The position numbers were made by a program, and so were the translations under genes. The notes beneath the pieces are model-generated. The model had not been told where the DNA came from. It ran no database searches and worked only from the letters and a program-made list of their open reading frames with translations. From NCBI GenBank assembly GCA_937902995.1, contig CALEKY010000066.1, positions 1-30,971 of the forward strand: 30,971 bases of DNA. The letters are read 5' to 3'. The stretch comes from an uncultured Sinobacteraceae bacterium (GTDB lineage: Bacteria; Pseudomonadota; Gammaproteobacteria; Steroidobacterales; Steroidobacteraceae). Positions 7,759 to 16,341 of this stretch are shown here, one piece after another. Positions within the stretch are counted from its first letter, which is position 1, and the number at the start of each line of letters is the position of its first letter.

Positions 7759-8817
7759 TTATTCAGCGGATTCCGCTACGCCGTCCATGCGCCGTTCGGA
7801 TTGCGTCAGTCGCGCAAACTCTCGATCTCGCAAGTCGCCGCGGTGATAGATCAGCTCTCCCAAGGCTCCGCTCAGTAGAAAGATCAGTGCTGATGCCAGC
7901 ATGAGCACGCCACTGCCCGCGAGCGGCAGAGGCAATACACCGTTGCGCGTCATGCTGATCGCGCCTTGCACGAATGCGGCCGCGGCACCGAGCAGCAGCG
8001 GCGTCGCGAGCAGTACGAACCATTGCAGCGGACGCGATGCAAACGTCGCGATCGTCTTGATGACCGTCAGATCCAGCAGCACTTTGTAGATGCGGGACAG
8101 GCCGTACTTGGATTTGCCGAAGCGTCGGGCGTGGTGCCGAACCTTGATCTCGGCGAGCTTCGGCCCTGCAATCGAGGCCATTGCCGGAATGAACCGATGC
8201 ATTTCCGAGTAGAGCGGAATGTTCTTGATCAGCTCTGCCCGAAACGCCTTCAGCGAGCAGCCGTTGTCGCGAATCGGCACGCCAGTGACCTTCGCGATCA
8301 GCCAGTTGGCGATCCGCGAAGGAATCTTGCGTGAGACGAGCTTGTCCTGTCGGTTGTAACGCCAGCCGACGACCAAGTCGTAACCTTCCTCGATCTTGGC
8401 GACGAAGGCGCCGATGTCCTCGGGGTCGTTTTGTAGGTCACCGTCCATCGTCACGACGATCTCTCCGCGCGCGTGCTCGATTCCGGCAGCCATCGCCGCC
8501 GTCTGCCCGTAGTTGCGCCGAAACTTGACGATGCGCAGTCGAGGGTCTCGGCGAGCAAGTTCGATCGCCGTCGCTACAGTCATGTCCGTGCTGCCGTCGT
8601 CGACGAGGATCAGCTCGAACGGATGACCGAGTCTGGTGACTGCGCCGACGATTGCGCGGTACAGCGGCGTGACGTTTTCTTGCTCGTTGTACATCGGTAC
8701 GACGATCGAAAGCTTCGGTAGAAGAGGCAATCTCGGTCGGGGCGATCGGGCAATGTGCGATGCAGTCGCGGGACCGCGAAAACAAGACCTCAAGGTTGTA
8801 ACTTTTGCAGCGCGCAT
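7759..8817 (-). CDS. Membrane-anchored GT2 glycosyltransferase, polyprenyl-phosphate type (GtrB/DPM1-like)
   Basis: These enzymes move a sugar from a nucleotide donor to polyprenyl phosphate at the inner membrane. The 352-residue protein shows LSIVVPMYNEQEN, LVDDGSTD, a full DxD in TMDGDLQNDP (D125, D127) and a QxxRxW-like region, then two C-terminal transmembrane helices (about 255-285 and 295-325). ATG 8817 adds about 35 residues before the GT-A fold; a downstream TTG near 8731 could instead be the start, because the extra region is unlike the family. Its first codons overlap a word shared with another control region (8796-8812). It leads a two-gene minus-strand operon with the degenerate GT2 paralogue. 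The lipid-linked sugar could feed the GT39 protein at 25441, which belongs to a family that uses such donors. Confidence 0.9.
   Translation of the reverse strand: MRAAKVTTLRSCFRGPATASHIARSPRPRLPLLPKLSIVVPMYNEQENVTPLYRAIVGAVTRLGHPFELILVDDGSTDMTVATAIELARRDPRLRIVKFRRNYGQTAAMAAGIEHARGEIVVTMDGDLQNDPEDIGAFVAKIEEGYDLVVGWRYNRQDKLVSRKIPSRIANWLIAKVTGVPIRDNGCSLKAFRAELIKNIPLYSEMHRFIPAMASIAGPKLAEIKVRHHARRFGKSKYGLSRIYKVLLDLTVIKTIATFASRPLQWFVLLATPLLLGAAAAFVQGAISMTRNGVLPLPLAGSGVLMLASALIFLLSGALGELIYHRGDLRDREFARLTQSERRMDGVAESAE
8796..8812 (+). promoter_or_regulatory. Candidate activator site, word B copy 1
   Basis: TTGTAACTTTTGCAGCG matches 23655-23671 at 15 of 17 bases. It lies about 135-150 bp upstream of the sigma-54 promoter at 8946, inside the first codons of the annotated GT2 gene. 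Recurrence at two sigma-54-controlled regions is the only evidence for function. Confidence 0.4.
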
Positions 8818-8828
8818 TGCCGCTCTTC

Positions 8829-8844
8829 CGACGTTCTTACAACG
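8829..8844 (-). promoter_or_regulatory. Candidate activator site, word A copy 2
   Basis: On the minus strand CGTTGTAAGAACGTCG matches 2094-2109 at 15 of 16 bases. It lies about 100-117 bp upstream of the sigma-54 promoter at 8946. The + strand CGACGTT (8829-8835) also pairs with AACGTCG at 8854-8860, forming a wider inverted repeat. Confidence 0.45.
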
Positions 8845-8945
8845 CTCGCTCGCAACGTCGCGTCCTGCTCTCGCATCGCGTATGCACTGGACCCGTACGC
8901 CTACTTTCGAGCATTAGTCGTCGCATGTGAGTGATCGGCCGTCGT

Positions 8946-8961
8946 TGGCACATGACCTGCA
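8946..8961 (+). promoter_or_regulatory. Sigma-54 promoter of the export operon
   Basis: TGGCACATGACCTGCA has a perfect -24 half (TGGCAC) and GG-N10-GC spacing (8947-8948, 8959-8960); the -12 half reads CTGC instead of TTGC. The predicted start near 8972 leaves a 48-nt leader before ATG 9020 and excludes the upstream GTG at 8927. Confidence 0.8.
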
Positions 8962-9019
8962 AGGGACAGGCCAAGTGATACGTCTTCTGAAACGTGAGGC
9001 GAAGGGCGAGAGGTTCTCG

Positions 9020-9592
9020 ATGATCGTGCGTAGAAGCTTTTCCGTCGTGTGCATGGCTGCCGTGCTCGCATTCGCGCTGGCGCCGACCGACGCGCAGGCG
9101 CAGGCACAGCCGACCTACCACGTGAAGCCTGGAGACATTCTGGAGATCTCCGTGTGGAAAGAGCCCGATCTGCAGCGCACGGTTCTCGTGCGGCCGGACG
9201 GCGCCTTTTCCTTTCCGCTCGTCGGCGAGATCGATGCGCGGGGCAAGACCGTCGCCGATCTGAGCAAGATCGTGAGCGAACGCGTCAGCAGGTACATCGC
9301 CGATGCGGTCGTCACGGTCTCCTTGCAAGAAGTGAAGGGCAACAAGATCTTCGTGATCGGCCAGGTGAACAAGCCCGGCGAGTTCATCGTCAACCCGAGC
9401 GTCAACGTCATGCAGGCATTGAGCATGGCAGGAGGACTGACTGCGTTCGCATCGGCAAACGACATCAAGATTCTTCGTCGCAACGGTGCAGCGCAGCAGG
9501 CCTTGCCTTTTCAGTACGGCGACGTCGTGCGCGGACGCAGTCTCAACCAAAACATCGAGCTCATGAGCGGCGATGTCGTCGTGGTGCCATAA
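9020..9592 (+). CDS. Short OPX polysaccharide export protein (Wza-like, periplasmic)
   Basis: Outer-membrane polysaccharide export proteins form the periplasmic part of the EPS channel. This 190-residue member has a signal peptide (basic MIVRR, hydrophobic core, likely cut after DAQA), a Poly_export domain (YHVKPGDILEISVWKEPDL, RPDGAFSFPLVG) and one SLBB-like segment (VIGQVNKPGEF). It is about half the length of Wza and lacks the C-terminal helix that spans the outer membrane; no lipobox cysteine is seen. Short OPX proteins elsewhere, for example in Myxococcus EPS systems, work with a separate beta-barrel, and one is encoded 3 bp downstream. ATG 9020 is chosen for its AGAGG six bases upstream and because it lies after the predicted sigma-54 start site. 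Confidence 0.93.
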   Translation: MIVRRSFSVVCMAAVLAFALAPTDAQAQAQPTYHVKPGDILEISVWKEPDLQRTVLVRPDGAFSFPLVGEIDARGKTVADLSKIVSERVSRYIADAVVTVSLQEVKGNKIFVIGQVNKPGEFIVNPSVNVMQALSMAGGLTAFASANDIKILRRNGAAQQALPFQYGDVVRGRSLNQNIELMSGDVVVVP

Positions 9593-9595
9593 CCG

Positions 9596-10777
9596 ATGCG
9601 TATTTCAATTCCGCTGACTGCAGTTGCGCTACTCGCGATGTGCTTACCGATGCTGGCCAATGCGCAGAATTGGCAGTTCGCGCCGAGGCTCGAGCTCGGT
9701 TACGAATACAACGACAACTATCGGCTCGATTTCGCGGGACAAGAGATCGACGTTTCCGGTCCGCTTCTCGACGTGACGCTGCCGGTTCGGCTGATCGATC
9801 CACTCGTCAAGGCCGAGATTGCGCCGCGTGTGCGCGCAAATTATTTTCCAGACGAGCGCGACGAGGATTCGACCGACTACTACCTGCGCGGGCTGCTCGA
9901 GCGCCGCACGCAACGCCAGCTGATCGGTATCAGCGGCTATTTCAGTCGCGAAGATGTCGTGCGCAGCGAATTGCCGCCGCCCGATTTCGACGGAGATCTC
10001 GGCGACATCTCGACTGGGGATGCGGGGCGCGTACTCTTTCGTAACGAGCGCGATTTCATTCGGGTCGAGCCGTATTTCAGTTACGACGTGACGCAGCGTG
10101 CTCGGACGGAGCTCGGCGGTTACTTCATCGATGCGTCGTACGAACGAAACTTCGAGGGCTTCCAGCAGGACTACCGCGATTACGGCGCCCACATCGGCTG
10201 GGCGTTCAGTGTTTCTCCCCGGTCGCGACTTGCGTTGCGTGCACGCGCGTCGCGCTACGAAACCACGTTCGACGCCGACGGTTACGGTGCGGAGGTCGAG
10301 TGGCGTACGGACTACTCCGAAGTAGGTCAGGTGTACGTGCGTCTCGGCGGCCAGCGCACCGAGCCGAAGCGGTCGAACAGCGATGCCGAAACGAGCATCG
10401 TCGGAGGTGTGGGCGGCCAGTGGACGTGGCCGACGACGGACATCTGTCTCGATCTGACTCGACGCGTCGGTCCGAGCGCGTCAGGTGCGATCGTCGAGCG
10501 CAACCAGTTGCGGTTCAGGCTCGCGCGTGCGATCCAGCCTCGCCTGTCGTTTCTGTCCGGCATTCGCGCTTCTTACGATGAGGCCATCGACTCGTCGACA
10601 TTTCCCAGGCGCGAGTACGTGAACGCCGAGGTCGGCTTCGATTGGCGCATGACCCGCAAGTGGTCGATCGTCGGTCTGTATCACTACATCTGGCAGGAGT
10701 ACTCGCACGAGCCTGCCGACAGCTCGTCCAACGCGATCAGCGTCGGCATCGTCTACGAACCGGGACGCGGGGAGTGA
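9596..10777 (+). CDS. Outer-membrane beta-barrel protein of the EPS export operon
   Basis: The 393-residue protein begins with a signal peptide (MRISIPLTAVALLAMCLPMLANA). The remainder alternates polar and hydrophobic residues with many aromatic-ended strands (for example LELGYEYNDNYRL, RTELGGYFIDASYERNF, WSIVGLYHYIWQEY), as in transmembrane barrels. I recognise no named domain. It starts 3 bp after the OPX stop and ends overlapping the GTGA near the chain-length gene. The pairing of a short OPX with a barrel suggests that this is the outer-membrane porin through which the polymer leaves. An alternative is a general anchoring barrel. Topology is confident; the transport role is inferred. Confidence 0.82.
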   Translation: MRISIPLTAVALLAMCLPMLANAQNWQFAPRLELGYEYNDNYRLDFAGQEIDVSGPLLDVTLPVRLIDPLVKAEIAPRVRANYFPDERDEDSTDYYLRGLLERRTQRQLIGISGYFSREDVVRSELPPPDFDGDLGDISTGDAGRVLFRNERDFIRVEPYFSYDVTQRARTELGGYFIDASYERNFEGFQQDYRDYGAHIGWAFSVSPRSRLALRARASRYETTFDADGYGAEVEWRTDYSEVGQVYVRLGGQRTEPKRSNSDAETSIVGGVGGQWTWPTTDICLDLTRRVGPSASGAIVERNQLRFRLARAIQPRLSFLSGIRASYDEAIDSSTFPRREYVNAEVGFDWRMTRKWSIVGLYHYIWQEYSHEPADSSSNAISVGIVYEPGRGE

Positions 10778-10785
10778 ACTCATCG

Positions 10786-12435
10786 ATGGAATCGTCCGCC
10801 CTCAATTTCCAAGACTATCTCTCAGCGCTGCGGCGCCGCTCGTTGCTGATCTTCGGTATCGCGCTGCCGATCGTGGCGCTCGCGGCGATGCTGGCGATCG
10901 GGTTGCCAGACGTCTATCGATCCTCCGGATTCATCGAGATCGAGTCCGCGCAAGGCGGTGGGCGGCGCAACGACGAGACCGCTGCCGGTCCGCAGTATGC
11001 GGACCAATACGTGCAGAGCCTCAGTACTCAGGTCTTGGCCAGAGCGAACCTCCGGAAGCTGTTGGAGGAGCATACGTTGTACGACGATCAGGCCGAGGAT
11101 CCGGAGGCAGCGCTGCAGCGGCTTCGCCACGACATCAGCGTCGACATCGTAACGACCCGGATCATCGACCCGTCGACCGGCCGTGAGCGCGAGATCGTTT
11201 CGGCATTCACCGTCGCGTTGGATCACCGCGAACCGCAGCGCGCCTACGAAGGTGCAAAATGGCTCGTGGATGCCTTCCTCGCGGCCAATCGCCGCGATCT
11301 ACAGCGCGAAGCACAGACGGCTGCGCAGTTCTATGCGAAGGAAGCCGAGCGCATGCGTCAGGAAGTCGTTGCGCTGGAGGAAAAGCTTGCGGACTTCAAG
11401 CGCAAGAATGCCGGAATGCTGCCGGAGCTGACTCAGGCCAATTTGGGATCCATCGAGCGCACCGAGCGCGACCTTCGCGATGCGGAGAGCCAGTTGCAGG
11501 CGTTGCGACGCGAGCGCGTATTGCTCGTATCGCAGTTGCAGCAGGCTCGGGCGGCGGGACCCGAGGCCGTCAATCTGCGTGCGCTCGAGGACGAATATCG
11601 GCGCAAGAGTGCCCAATACGATCCCAGCCATCCCGATCTGGTCGCTCTGCGCAGACAGATCGAAATTGCCAAGCGCGGCGGCTCGCCCACCGGCATGTCG
11701 CTGCAGCAACAGCTGGCGAACGAGCGCGCGGTACTGGCGGAAGTGCGCCAGCGCTACAGCGAAGATCATCCGGACGTGAAGCGGATTCTGCGCAATATTC
11801 AAGCGTTGGAGGCGCGTATCGCGGCAGGCGATGTGGCCGATCGCAGCGTTGCCGCCGACTCGCCGATCGCGATGCAGTTTCAGGCGCAGCTCAATGCCAC
11901 CGATACGCAGATCGGGGCGTTGCAAGCGCGTACGGCGGAGCTGCGCGCCCGACTTGCCCAGCTCGAGAATCGGCTCGCAATGACGCCTGAAGTCGAACGC
12001 GAGTACCAGCAGGTCACGCGGGACTTGGCCAGCGCACGTGCGAAGTACGAGGAACTCGTGCAGCGTCGCATGGATTCTGAAGTTAGCGAAGCGGCGATTG
12101 CCGGCGGCCGTGCCGACAAGTTCAAGGTCGTACAGGAGCCGAGCGTGCCGCGCGAGCCGGCCAAACCGCGTCGGCTCGTACTCCTGATCATGGGGTTAGT
12201 TGTGGCGGGCGCGGTCGCGTTGAGCGCGGCCATCGCCGCGGAAGTGATGGATCACACGGTGCGCGGCACGCGCGATGTGAGGAATATCCTCGCCGTGTCG
12301 CCGCTCGTGGCAGTGCCGGTGATCGCAAACTCGATTTCCGTGCGACAGCGTCGTCGACGGCTGTTGAAGTTCAGTACCTACGCGGCGGCGAGCGTCGTTG
12401 CGGCCTATATCGTGACAGTTCAGTTGTTCGTTTGA
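10786..12435 (+). CDS. Polysaccharide co-polymerase / chain-length determinant (Wzz plus GNVR, no kinase domain)
   Basis: This inner-membrane PCP protein sets polymer length together with a BY-kinase. From ATG 10786 it has 549 residues (a GTG at 10774 would add four; GGAG at 10771-10774 could serve the ATG at somewhat long spacing). It has an N-terminal Wzz domain with TM1 (about residues 21-41), a long periplasmic coiled coil (about 170-440, with QAQLNATDTQIGALQARTAEL), a GNVR-like region YQQVTRDLASARAKYEELVQ, a Pro-rich PSVPREPAKPRR stretch before TM2, then a further helix at the extreme C-terminus. It resembles the chain-length proteins of exosortase-associated EPS loci, although no exosortase is present here. 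The kinase is encoded separately by the next gene. Confidence 0.93.
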   Translation: MESSALNFQDYLSALRRRSLLIFGIALPIVALAAMLAIGLPDVYRSSGFIEIESAQGGGRRNDETAAGPQYADQYVQSLSTQVLARANLRKLLEEHTLYDDQAEDPEAALQRLRHDISVDIVTTRIIDPSTGREREIVSAFTVALDHREPQRAYEGAKWLVDAFLAANRRDLQREAQTAAQFYAKEAERMRQEVVALEEKLADFKRKNAGMLPELTQANLGSIERTERDLRDAESQLQALRRERVLLVSQLQQARAAGPEAVNLRALEDEYRRKSAQYDPSHPDLVALRRQIEIAKRGGSPTGMSLQQQLANERAVLAEVRQRYSEDHPDVKRILRNIQALEARIAAGDVADRSVAADSPIAMQFQAQLNATDTQIGALQARTAELRARLAQLENRLAMTPEVEREYQQVTRDLASARAKYEELVQRRMDSEVSEAAIAGGRADKFKVVQEPSVPREPAKPRRLVLLIMGLVVAGAVALSAAIAAEVMDHTVRGTRDVRNILAVSPLVAVPVIANSISVRQRRRRLLKFSTYAAASVVAAYIVTVQLFV

Positions 12436-12476
12436 CGCATGTGCGGCGCGGTATCCGTGCCATAGGACGGTAGCTC

Positions 12477-13304
12477 ATGAGCATCATCGAAGAGGCAGTG
12501 CGTAAACAGGCCGGCCAGTATGGGCGCCGTGCAACGGACCCGTTGCCGCAGACCCGCGCACGCAGCAGGACCGCGGTGGAGACGACACCGGCGCGTCAAT
12601 TCAAGACCTTGCCAGTCGACCCAACCGTCATGGAACGCAACTGCGTGTTACCGGCGGTGTCCGATCCCGCCGCCGTCCGCGCCTACAAGATCCTGCGCAC
12701 GCGTGTCCTGCGGCGGCTGGAAGCGCAGCAATGGCGTTCATTCGGCGTGACGAGCTTGGCGCCGGGTGACGGCAAGACGCTCACGTCGATCAATCTTGCG
12801 ATTTCGCTTGCCCAGAACGTGAACGTTTGGGTCTTTCTCGTCGACTTCGATTTGCGACGTGTTCAGGTCGCGAAATCTTTCGGCGCGACCAACGCGAACG
12901 GCGAGCTCGGCCTCAGCGACTATCTGCAAGGAGATGCTTCGGTCGACGACATCATTTACTCCACCGGGATCGAACGGCTCGCCATCGTCCCGAACTTCCA
13001 TCCGGTCGAAGACTCCTCCGAAGCTTTGATGGGCCCGCGGACGATGGAGTTGTTGCAAGCGCTCGAGCGTGAAACGCCCAAGCGCATCATCGTTTTCGAT
13101 CTACCTCCACTGCTTTCTTCAGACGATGTGCTCGCCTTCGCACCGCAAATGGACAGCACGTTGCTGGTCGTTTCGGAGGGCACGACCGGCCGTAGCCATC
13201 TCGAAGCGGCGAGAGAGACGTTGAGCGAAATGAACTTGCTCGGTGTGGTGCTCAATCGCTCGGCCGAGACTTCCGAGCGGGACTACTACGGTTACGCTTA
13301 TTGA
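12477..13304 (+). CDS. BY-type tyrosine autokinase (CpsD/Wzc kinase domain)
   Basis: This cytoplasmic ATPase/kinase partners the upstream Wzz protein and controls polymer assembly by cyclic autophosphorylation. The 275-residue protein has Walker A LAPGDGKT (94-101), Walker A' VFLVDFDLRR (119-128) and Walker B IIVFDLPP (194-201), followed by a C-terminal tyrosine cluster YYGYAY (Y270, Y271, Y273, Y275) that is the likely autophosphorylation site. The first 60 residues are basic and probably flexible. The ATG has AGGACGG about seven bases upstream and lies 41 bp after the Wzz stop, in the same operon. It faces a minus-strand gene 28 bp away; no terminator hairpin is evident in that gap. Confidence 0.93.
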   Translation: MSIIEEAVRKQAGQYGRRATDPLPQTRARSRTAVETTPARQFKTLPVDPTVMERNCVLPAVSDPAAVRAYKILRTRVLRRLEAQQWRSFGVTSLAPGDGKTLTSINLAISLAQNVNVWVFLVDFDLRRVQVAKSFGATNANGELGLSDYLQGDASVDDIIYSTGIERLAIVPNFHPVEDSSEALMGPRTMELLQALERETPKRIIVFDLPPLLSSDDVLAFAPQMDSTLLVVSEGTTGRSHLEAARETLSEMNLLGVVLNRSAETSERDYYGYAY

Positions 13305-13332
13305 GCAGGATGCGCTGACGAGCTCGCACCGT

Positions 13333-14319
13333 TCAGCGGGGCCGTTCGATACTGATCGGCTCTTTTTGCGGCGGTCGCAGGTGCTTCATTTCGACCGCCA
13401 TCATCAGCCACCACGGAAACCAGACGATCACTTGCAAGGCGCGCATTGCCAGCGAGATGGCGAGCGAATCCTCGGGACGCACGCCGCCGAGTGTCATGAT
13501 GGCCATGAAAATGCCTTCGTAGACGCCGATGCCGTCGATCGAGATCGGCAAGCGCGACACGAGCAGGCCGAGCGGTACGGCCGCGAACAGAAAGGCCGCA
13601 TCGAACTCGATGCCGAGCGCAACGGCGGTCAGTCCATAGCAGGCGATCATCACGACCTGTTCGAGCACGGTCAGCGAGCTGAACAGCATGATTCGTTCGC
13701 GGTCCCCAGCCAACGACCGATAGGCTGCGTGCAGGCGAAAGATCGCTTGCGCGATACGGCTCGACGCGATTCGCGCCGGCAGCAAACGCATCCAACTGAG
13801 CGCATGTTGGCTGAACGAAAAGGCGACGATGCCGACGGCTGCCACGAGCGTCCCGCTGCCGAGCAACAGGATGCTATCGAACGTGGGCCCCAATGCGACT
13901 TGAGTGCGCAGCAGTCCGATGCCGAGCAATGCGATGAGCAGCGCGCAAATGAATCCGATACCACGCTCGACGAGGATCGTTACGATTCCGTCATCGACGC
14001 CGACGCCGAAACGCCGCGCGAGCACGATTCGAATACCGTCCGCGCCGATCGTGCTCGGAAGCGCAAGACCCCACATCATCGCGCTGCAATAGACCATCAA
14101 TTGGCGCCTCAGGCCGATGCGATGATTGCGGATCTCGAGGAGGATTCCCCATTTGTAACTCATGAGCACGCGATCGGCCGTCAGTGCGGCAAGCACGACC
14201 AATGCCCAAAGCGGATCGCAGCGTCCGAGCGTCGCGAACACATCCTTGACGTCGACGACGTATACGAGCAGCGCTGCACAAAGCAGCAGAGTGACGACCG
14301 CCCGGATCCAGGTCTTCAT
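13333..14319 (-). CDS. Flippase-like integral membrane protein (LPG synthase TM-domain / UPF0104 family)
   Basis: This 328-residue protein has about eight hydrophobic helices and the pattern of the lysylphosphatidylglycerol-synthase transmembrane family: an early ADRVLMSYKW, then ALPSTIGADGIRIVLARR, VERGIGF, and late LPISIDGIGVYEGIF. Members without the synthase domain are common in EPS and hopanoid loci and are thought to move or present lipid-linked substrates; a specific substrate is unknown. It is the last gene of a minus-strand set, 40 bp downstream of the amidotransferase gene, and converges with the BY-kinase gene. It could support lipid carrier movement beside the Wzx protein at 27558. 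Confidence 0.85.
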   Translation of the reverse strand: MKTWIRAVVTLLLCAALLVYVVDVKDVFATLGRCDPLWALVVLAALTADRVLMSYKWGILLEIRNHRIGLRRQLMVYCSAMMWGLALPSTIGADGIRIVLARRFGVGVDDGIVTILVERGIGFICALLIALLGIGLLRTQVALGPTFDSILLLGSGTLVAAVGIVAFSFSQHALSWMRLLPARIASSRIAQAIFRLHAAYRSLAGDRERIMLFSSLTVLEQVVMIACYGLTAVALGIEFDAAFLFAAVPLGLLVSRLPISIDGIGVYEGIFMAIMTLGGVRPEDSLAISLAMRALQVIVWFPWWLMMAVEMKHLRPPQKEPISIERPR

Positions 14320-14359
14320 GACGCTGACCGGCGGATGAAGGTGCGTTCTTGCATTGGCA

Positions 14360-16309
14360 TCAACCAGCTCTTAGCGCGGTGCCGGCTTCGGCCGCAAGCT
14401 CTGCTTGCAAGTCGGCCTTGGATTCGCCGCGGATCATCATCCGATACCACAGCTCCGCGTTGATGAGAAGCCAAAGCCGGTTGCCATGATCTGCCCGGCG
14501 TGAATGATGTTCCGCCACGAGCCGCGCGATCGTATCGCCGCGAAGAATGCCGTCGTCGACGAGCCGCGAATCGCTAAGGCACGTGTCGTACAGCCTGGCA
14601 TATTGTTTCTCGAGCAGGTACGGAAGCGCAGAGGAGAATCCCTGCTTCGGGCGATTGAGGATTTGCGGCGGTAAGTATCTGGCCGCAAGCATCTTCTGGA
14701 TGTAGCGCAGGGTCCCGCCTCGAACTTTCAACGAATCCGGCAAACGTGCCGCAAAGGCTGCGAGCTCGTGATCCATGAAAGGACTGCGCGCTTCGAGACC
14801 GTGAGCCATGCAAATGCGATCGGTGATCATGACGGGATGATTCGGAAGCCTGACGAGGCTGTCCGCGTACAACATCCGATCGAGCGTGCTGCCGGAGCTC
14901 GATTCATACGGCGCGCGAATGGCTGCTTCCGCATCGAGCTCGTCCCAGCGTTCGAGCGCCAGCGGACCCAGCAGCTCCCGCCGGCGTTCGCGGTCGAAAT
15001 AGAAATAAGTCAGGCTGGCCGCGTAGCGGGCGGCGCCGCTGTGAAACGAGAGGTGATGCAACCAGCGTAGCTGATGTCCGATGCTCTTGTACCAGCCGGA
15101 CTCCGGAATCAGCGACATCGCGGGTGCGATCAGCATGCGTCGCACGACGGCCGGTACACGCTCGTAGTGCCCAGCGTACAAGTTGCCGTAGTACCGATCG
15201 TAGCCGCCGAACAGCTCATCGCCGCCGTCGCCGCCGATCACGACCTTGACGTAGCGTCGCGCGAACTTCGCCAGCGACCATGTGCACAGCGAGAGCGGAT
15301 CGGAAGGTTCATCGAGTGCAGCGATCAGGTCAGGTAACAACCCGATCATGTCGGGCGAAACGCGATCTTCGTGATGATCGGTAGCGTAGAGCTGTGCGAC
15401 CTCGCGGGCCGCAGGCGCCTCGTCGAAGCCCTGATAATCGAGTCCGATCGTGAATGTAGGCAGCCGCTCGACCTGCAGCCGTCGCGCGAGCATCGCGACC
15501 AGCAGGCTCGAATCCATGCCGCCGCTCAGAAAGGCACCGACCGGCACGTCGCTTTCCAGATGCAGGCGTAAGGTTTCTTCGATCTTTGCCTCGAGCGCGT
15601 CGAGCAATTCGTTCTCGCTGCCGGCGAGCTTCGGCTGTTGCTCGAGCGACCAATATCGGCGGATTTTCGGCGGCTCCTCGGTCGTGCGTACCGTGAGCAG
15701 GTGGCCGGGAGGCAGCTTGTGGATGCCCTCGAACATCGAGAGCGGTGCGTCGATCAGGCGCAGAGCGAGATACTGATCCAAGGCGGCGAGATTCAAGCGC
15801 GCGGGCCGATTCTGATAGGCCCGCAACGCCTTGATCTCCGAAGCGCAGGCGAAGCGGCCTCGTTTCCACGAGTAATAGAGGGGTTTCTGGCCGAGATGAT
15901 CTCGCGCGGCGAGCAGCGTACGCGTGCGTGTGTCCCAGAGCGCGAACGCGAACATGCCGCGTAGCTTCGTCAGCAAGTCTTCGCCATATCGCTCGTACAG
16001 ACCGATGATGACCTCGCAGTCGCTGCGCGTGAGAAAGCGGTGTCCGTCGGCTTCGAGCTGTTTCCGTAGCTCGCGATGGTTGTAGATTTCTCCGTTGCAG
16101 ACGAGCCAGATCGTGCGTTCGACGTTGCAAAGCGGCTGCTTGCCGCCGTCCAGATCGATGATGGACAGGCGGCAATGTCCGAGACTTGCGTGCTCATCGT
16201 GATATTCGCCTTCGCCGTCCGGTCCCCGATGGCGCAGCGCGTGCAGCATTCTCTGCATCGCCGTTGCACGCGATTGATCGGCGGAGAGGATGCAAGCTAG
16301 GCCGCACAT
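14360..16309 (-). CDS. Asparagine synthase-type glutamine amidotransferase
   Basis: The 649-residue enzyme has an N-terminal class II glutaminase domain with catalytic Cys2 (MCGLACI), RHRGPDGEG (27-35), LSIIDL and CNGEIYNH motifs, and a C-terminal ATP-pyrophosphatase synthetase domain with SGGMDSS (262-268) and GGDGGDELFGGYDRYY. All hallmark residues are present, so ammonia generation and ATP-dependent amide formation are expected. AsnB-like paralogues in O-antigen and EPS clusters amidate uronic acids; with an AlgD-like enzyme in this locus, an amidated uronic-acid residue is a reasonable inference, but free asparagine synthesis is possible. There is no clear Shine-Dalgarno; heptamer repeats begin just upstream of the ATG. 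It lies between a GT4 and a flippase-like gene on the same strand. Confidence 0.95.
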   Translation of the reverse strand: MCGLACILSADQSRATAMQRMLHALRHRGPDGEGEYHDEHASLGHCRLSIIDLDGGKQPLCNVERTIWLVCNGEIYNHRELRKQLEADGHRFLTRSDCEVIIGLYERYGEDLLTKLRGMFAFALWDTRTRTLLAARDHLGQKPLYYSWKRGRFACASEIKALRAYQNRPARLNLAALDQYLALRLIDAPLSMFEGIHKLPPGHLLTVRTTEEPPKIRRYWSLEQQPKLAGSENELLDALEAKIEETLRLHLESDVPVGAFLSGGMDSSLLVAMLARRLQVERLPTFTIGLDYQGFDEAPAAREVAQLYATDHHEDRVSPDMIGLLPDLIAALDEPSDPLSLCTWSLAKFARRYVKVVIGGDGGDELFGGYDRYYGNLYAGHYERVPAVVRRMLIAPAMSLIPESGWYKSIGHQLRWLHHLSFHSGAARYAASLTYFYFDRERRRELLGPLALERWDELDAEAAIRAPYESSSGSTLDRMLYADSLVRLPNHPVMITDRICMAHGLEARSPFMDHELAAFAARLPDSLKVRGGTLRYIQKMLAARYLPPQILNRPKQGFSSALPYLLEKQYARLYDTCLSDSRLVDDGILRGDTIARLVAEHHSRRADHGNRLWLLINAELWYRMMIRGESKADLQAELAAEAGTALRAG

Positions 16310-16313
16310 GTTG

Positions 16314-16341
16314 GGCTACAGGCTAAAGGTGACAGGCTACG
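16314..16341. repeat. Four imperfect tandem heptamers of the GGCTACA/GGCGACA family
   Basis: The units are GGCTACA, GGCTAAA, GGTGACA and GGCTACG, directly upstream of the amidotransferase ATG. The same heptamer family appears at 17675-17688, 17798-17806 (inverted) and 30954-30971 (inverted). The rest of the 118-bp gap (16310-16427) holds no gene I can support. Confidence 0.7.

Noticed and set aside
8852..8866. Minus-strand GG-N10-GC element (AGGACG-N5-TTGCG) upstream of the GT2 gene
   Set aside because: Spacing and TTGC fit, but the -24 half is poor and such matches are expected by chance in GC-rich DNA; not called as a promoter.
13243..14463. A 406-codon plus-strand frame opposite the flippase-like gene
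   Set aside because: Antisense to a clear membrane-protein gene, with charged low-complexity composition and no motif.
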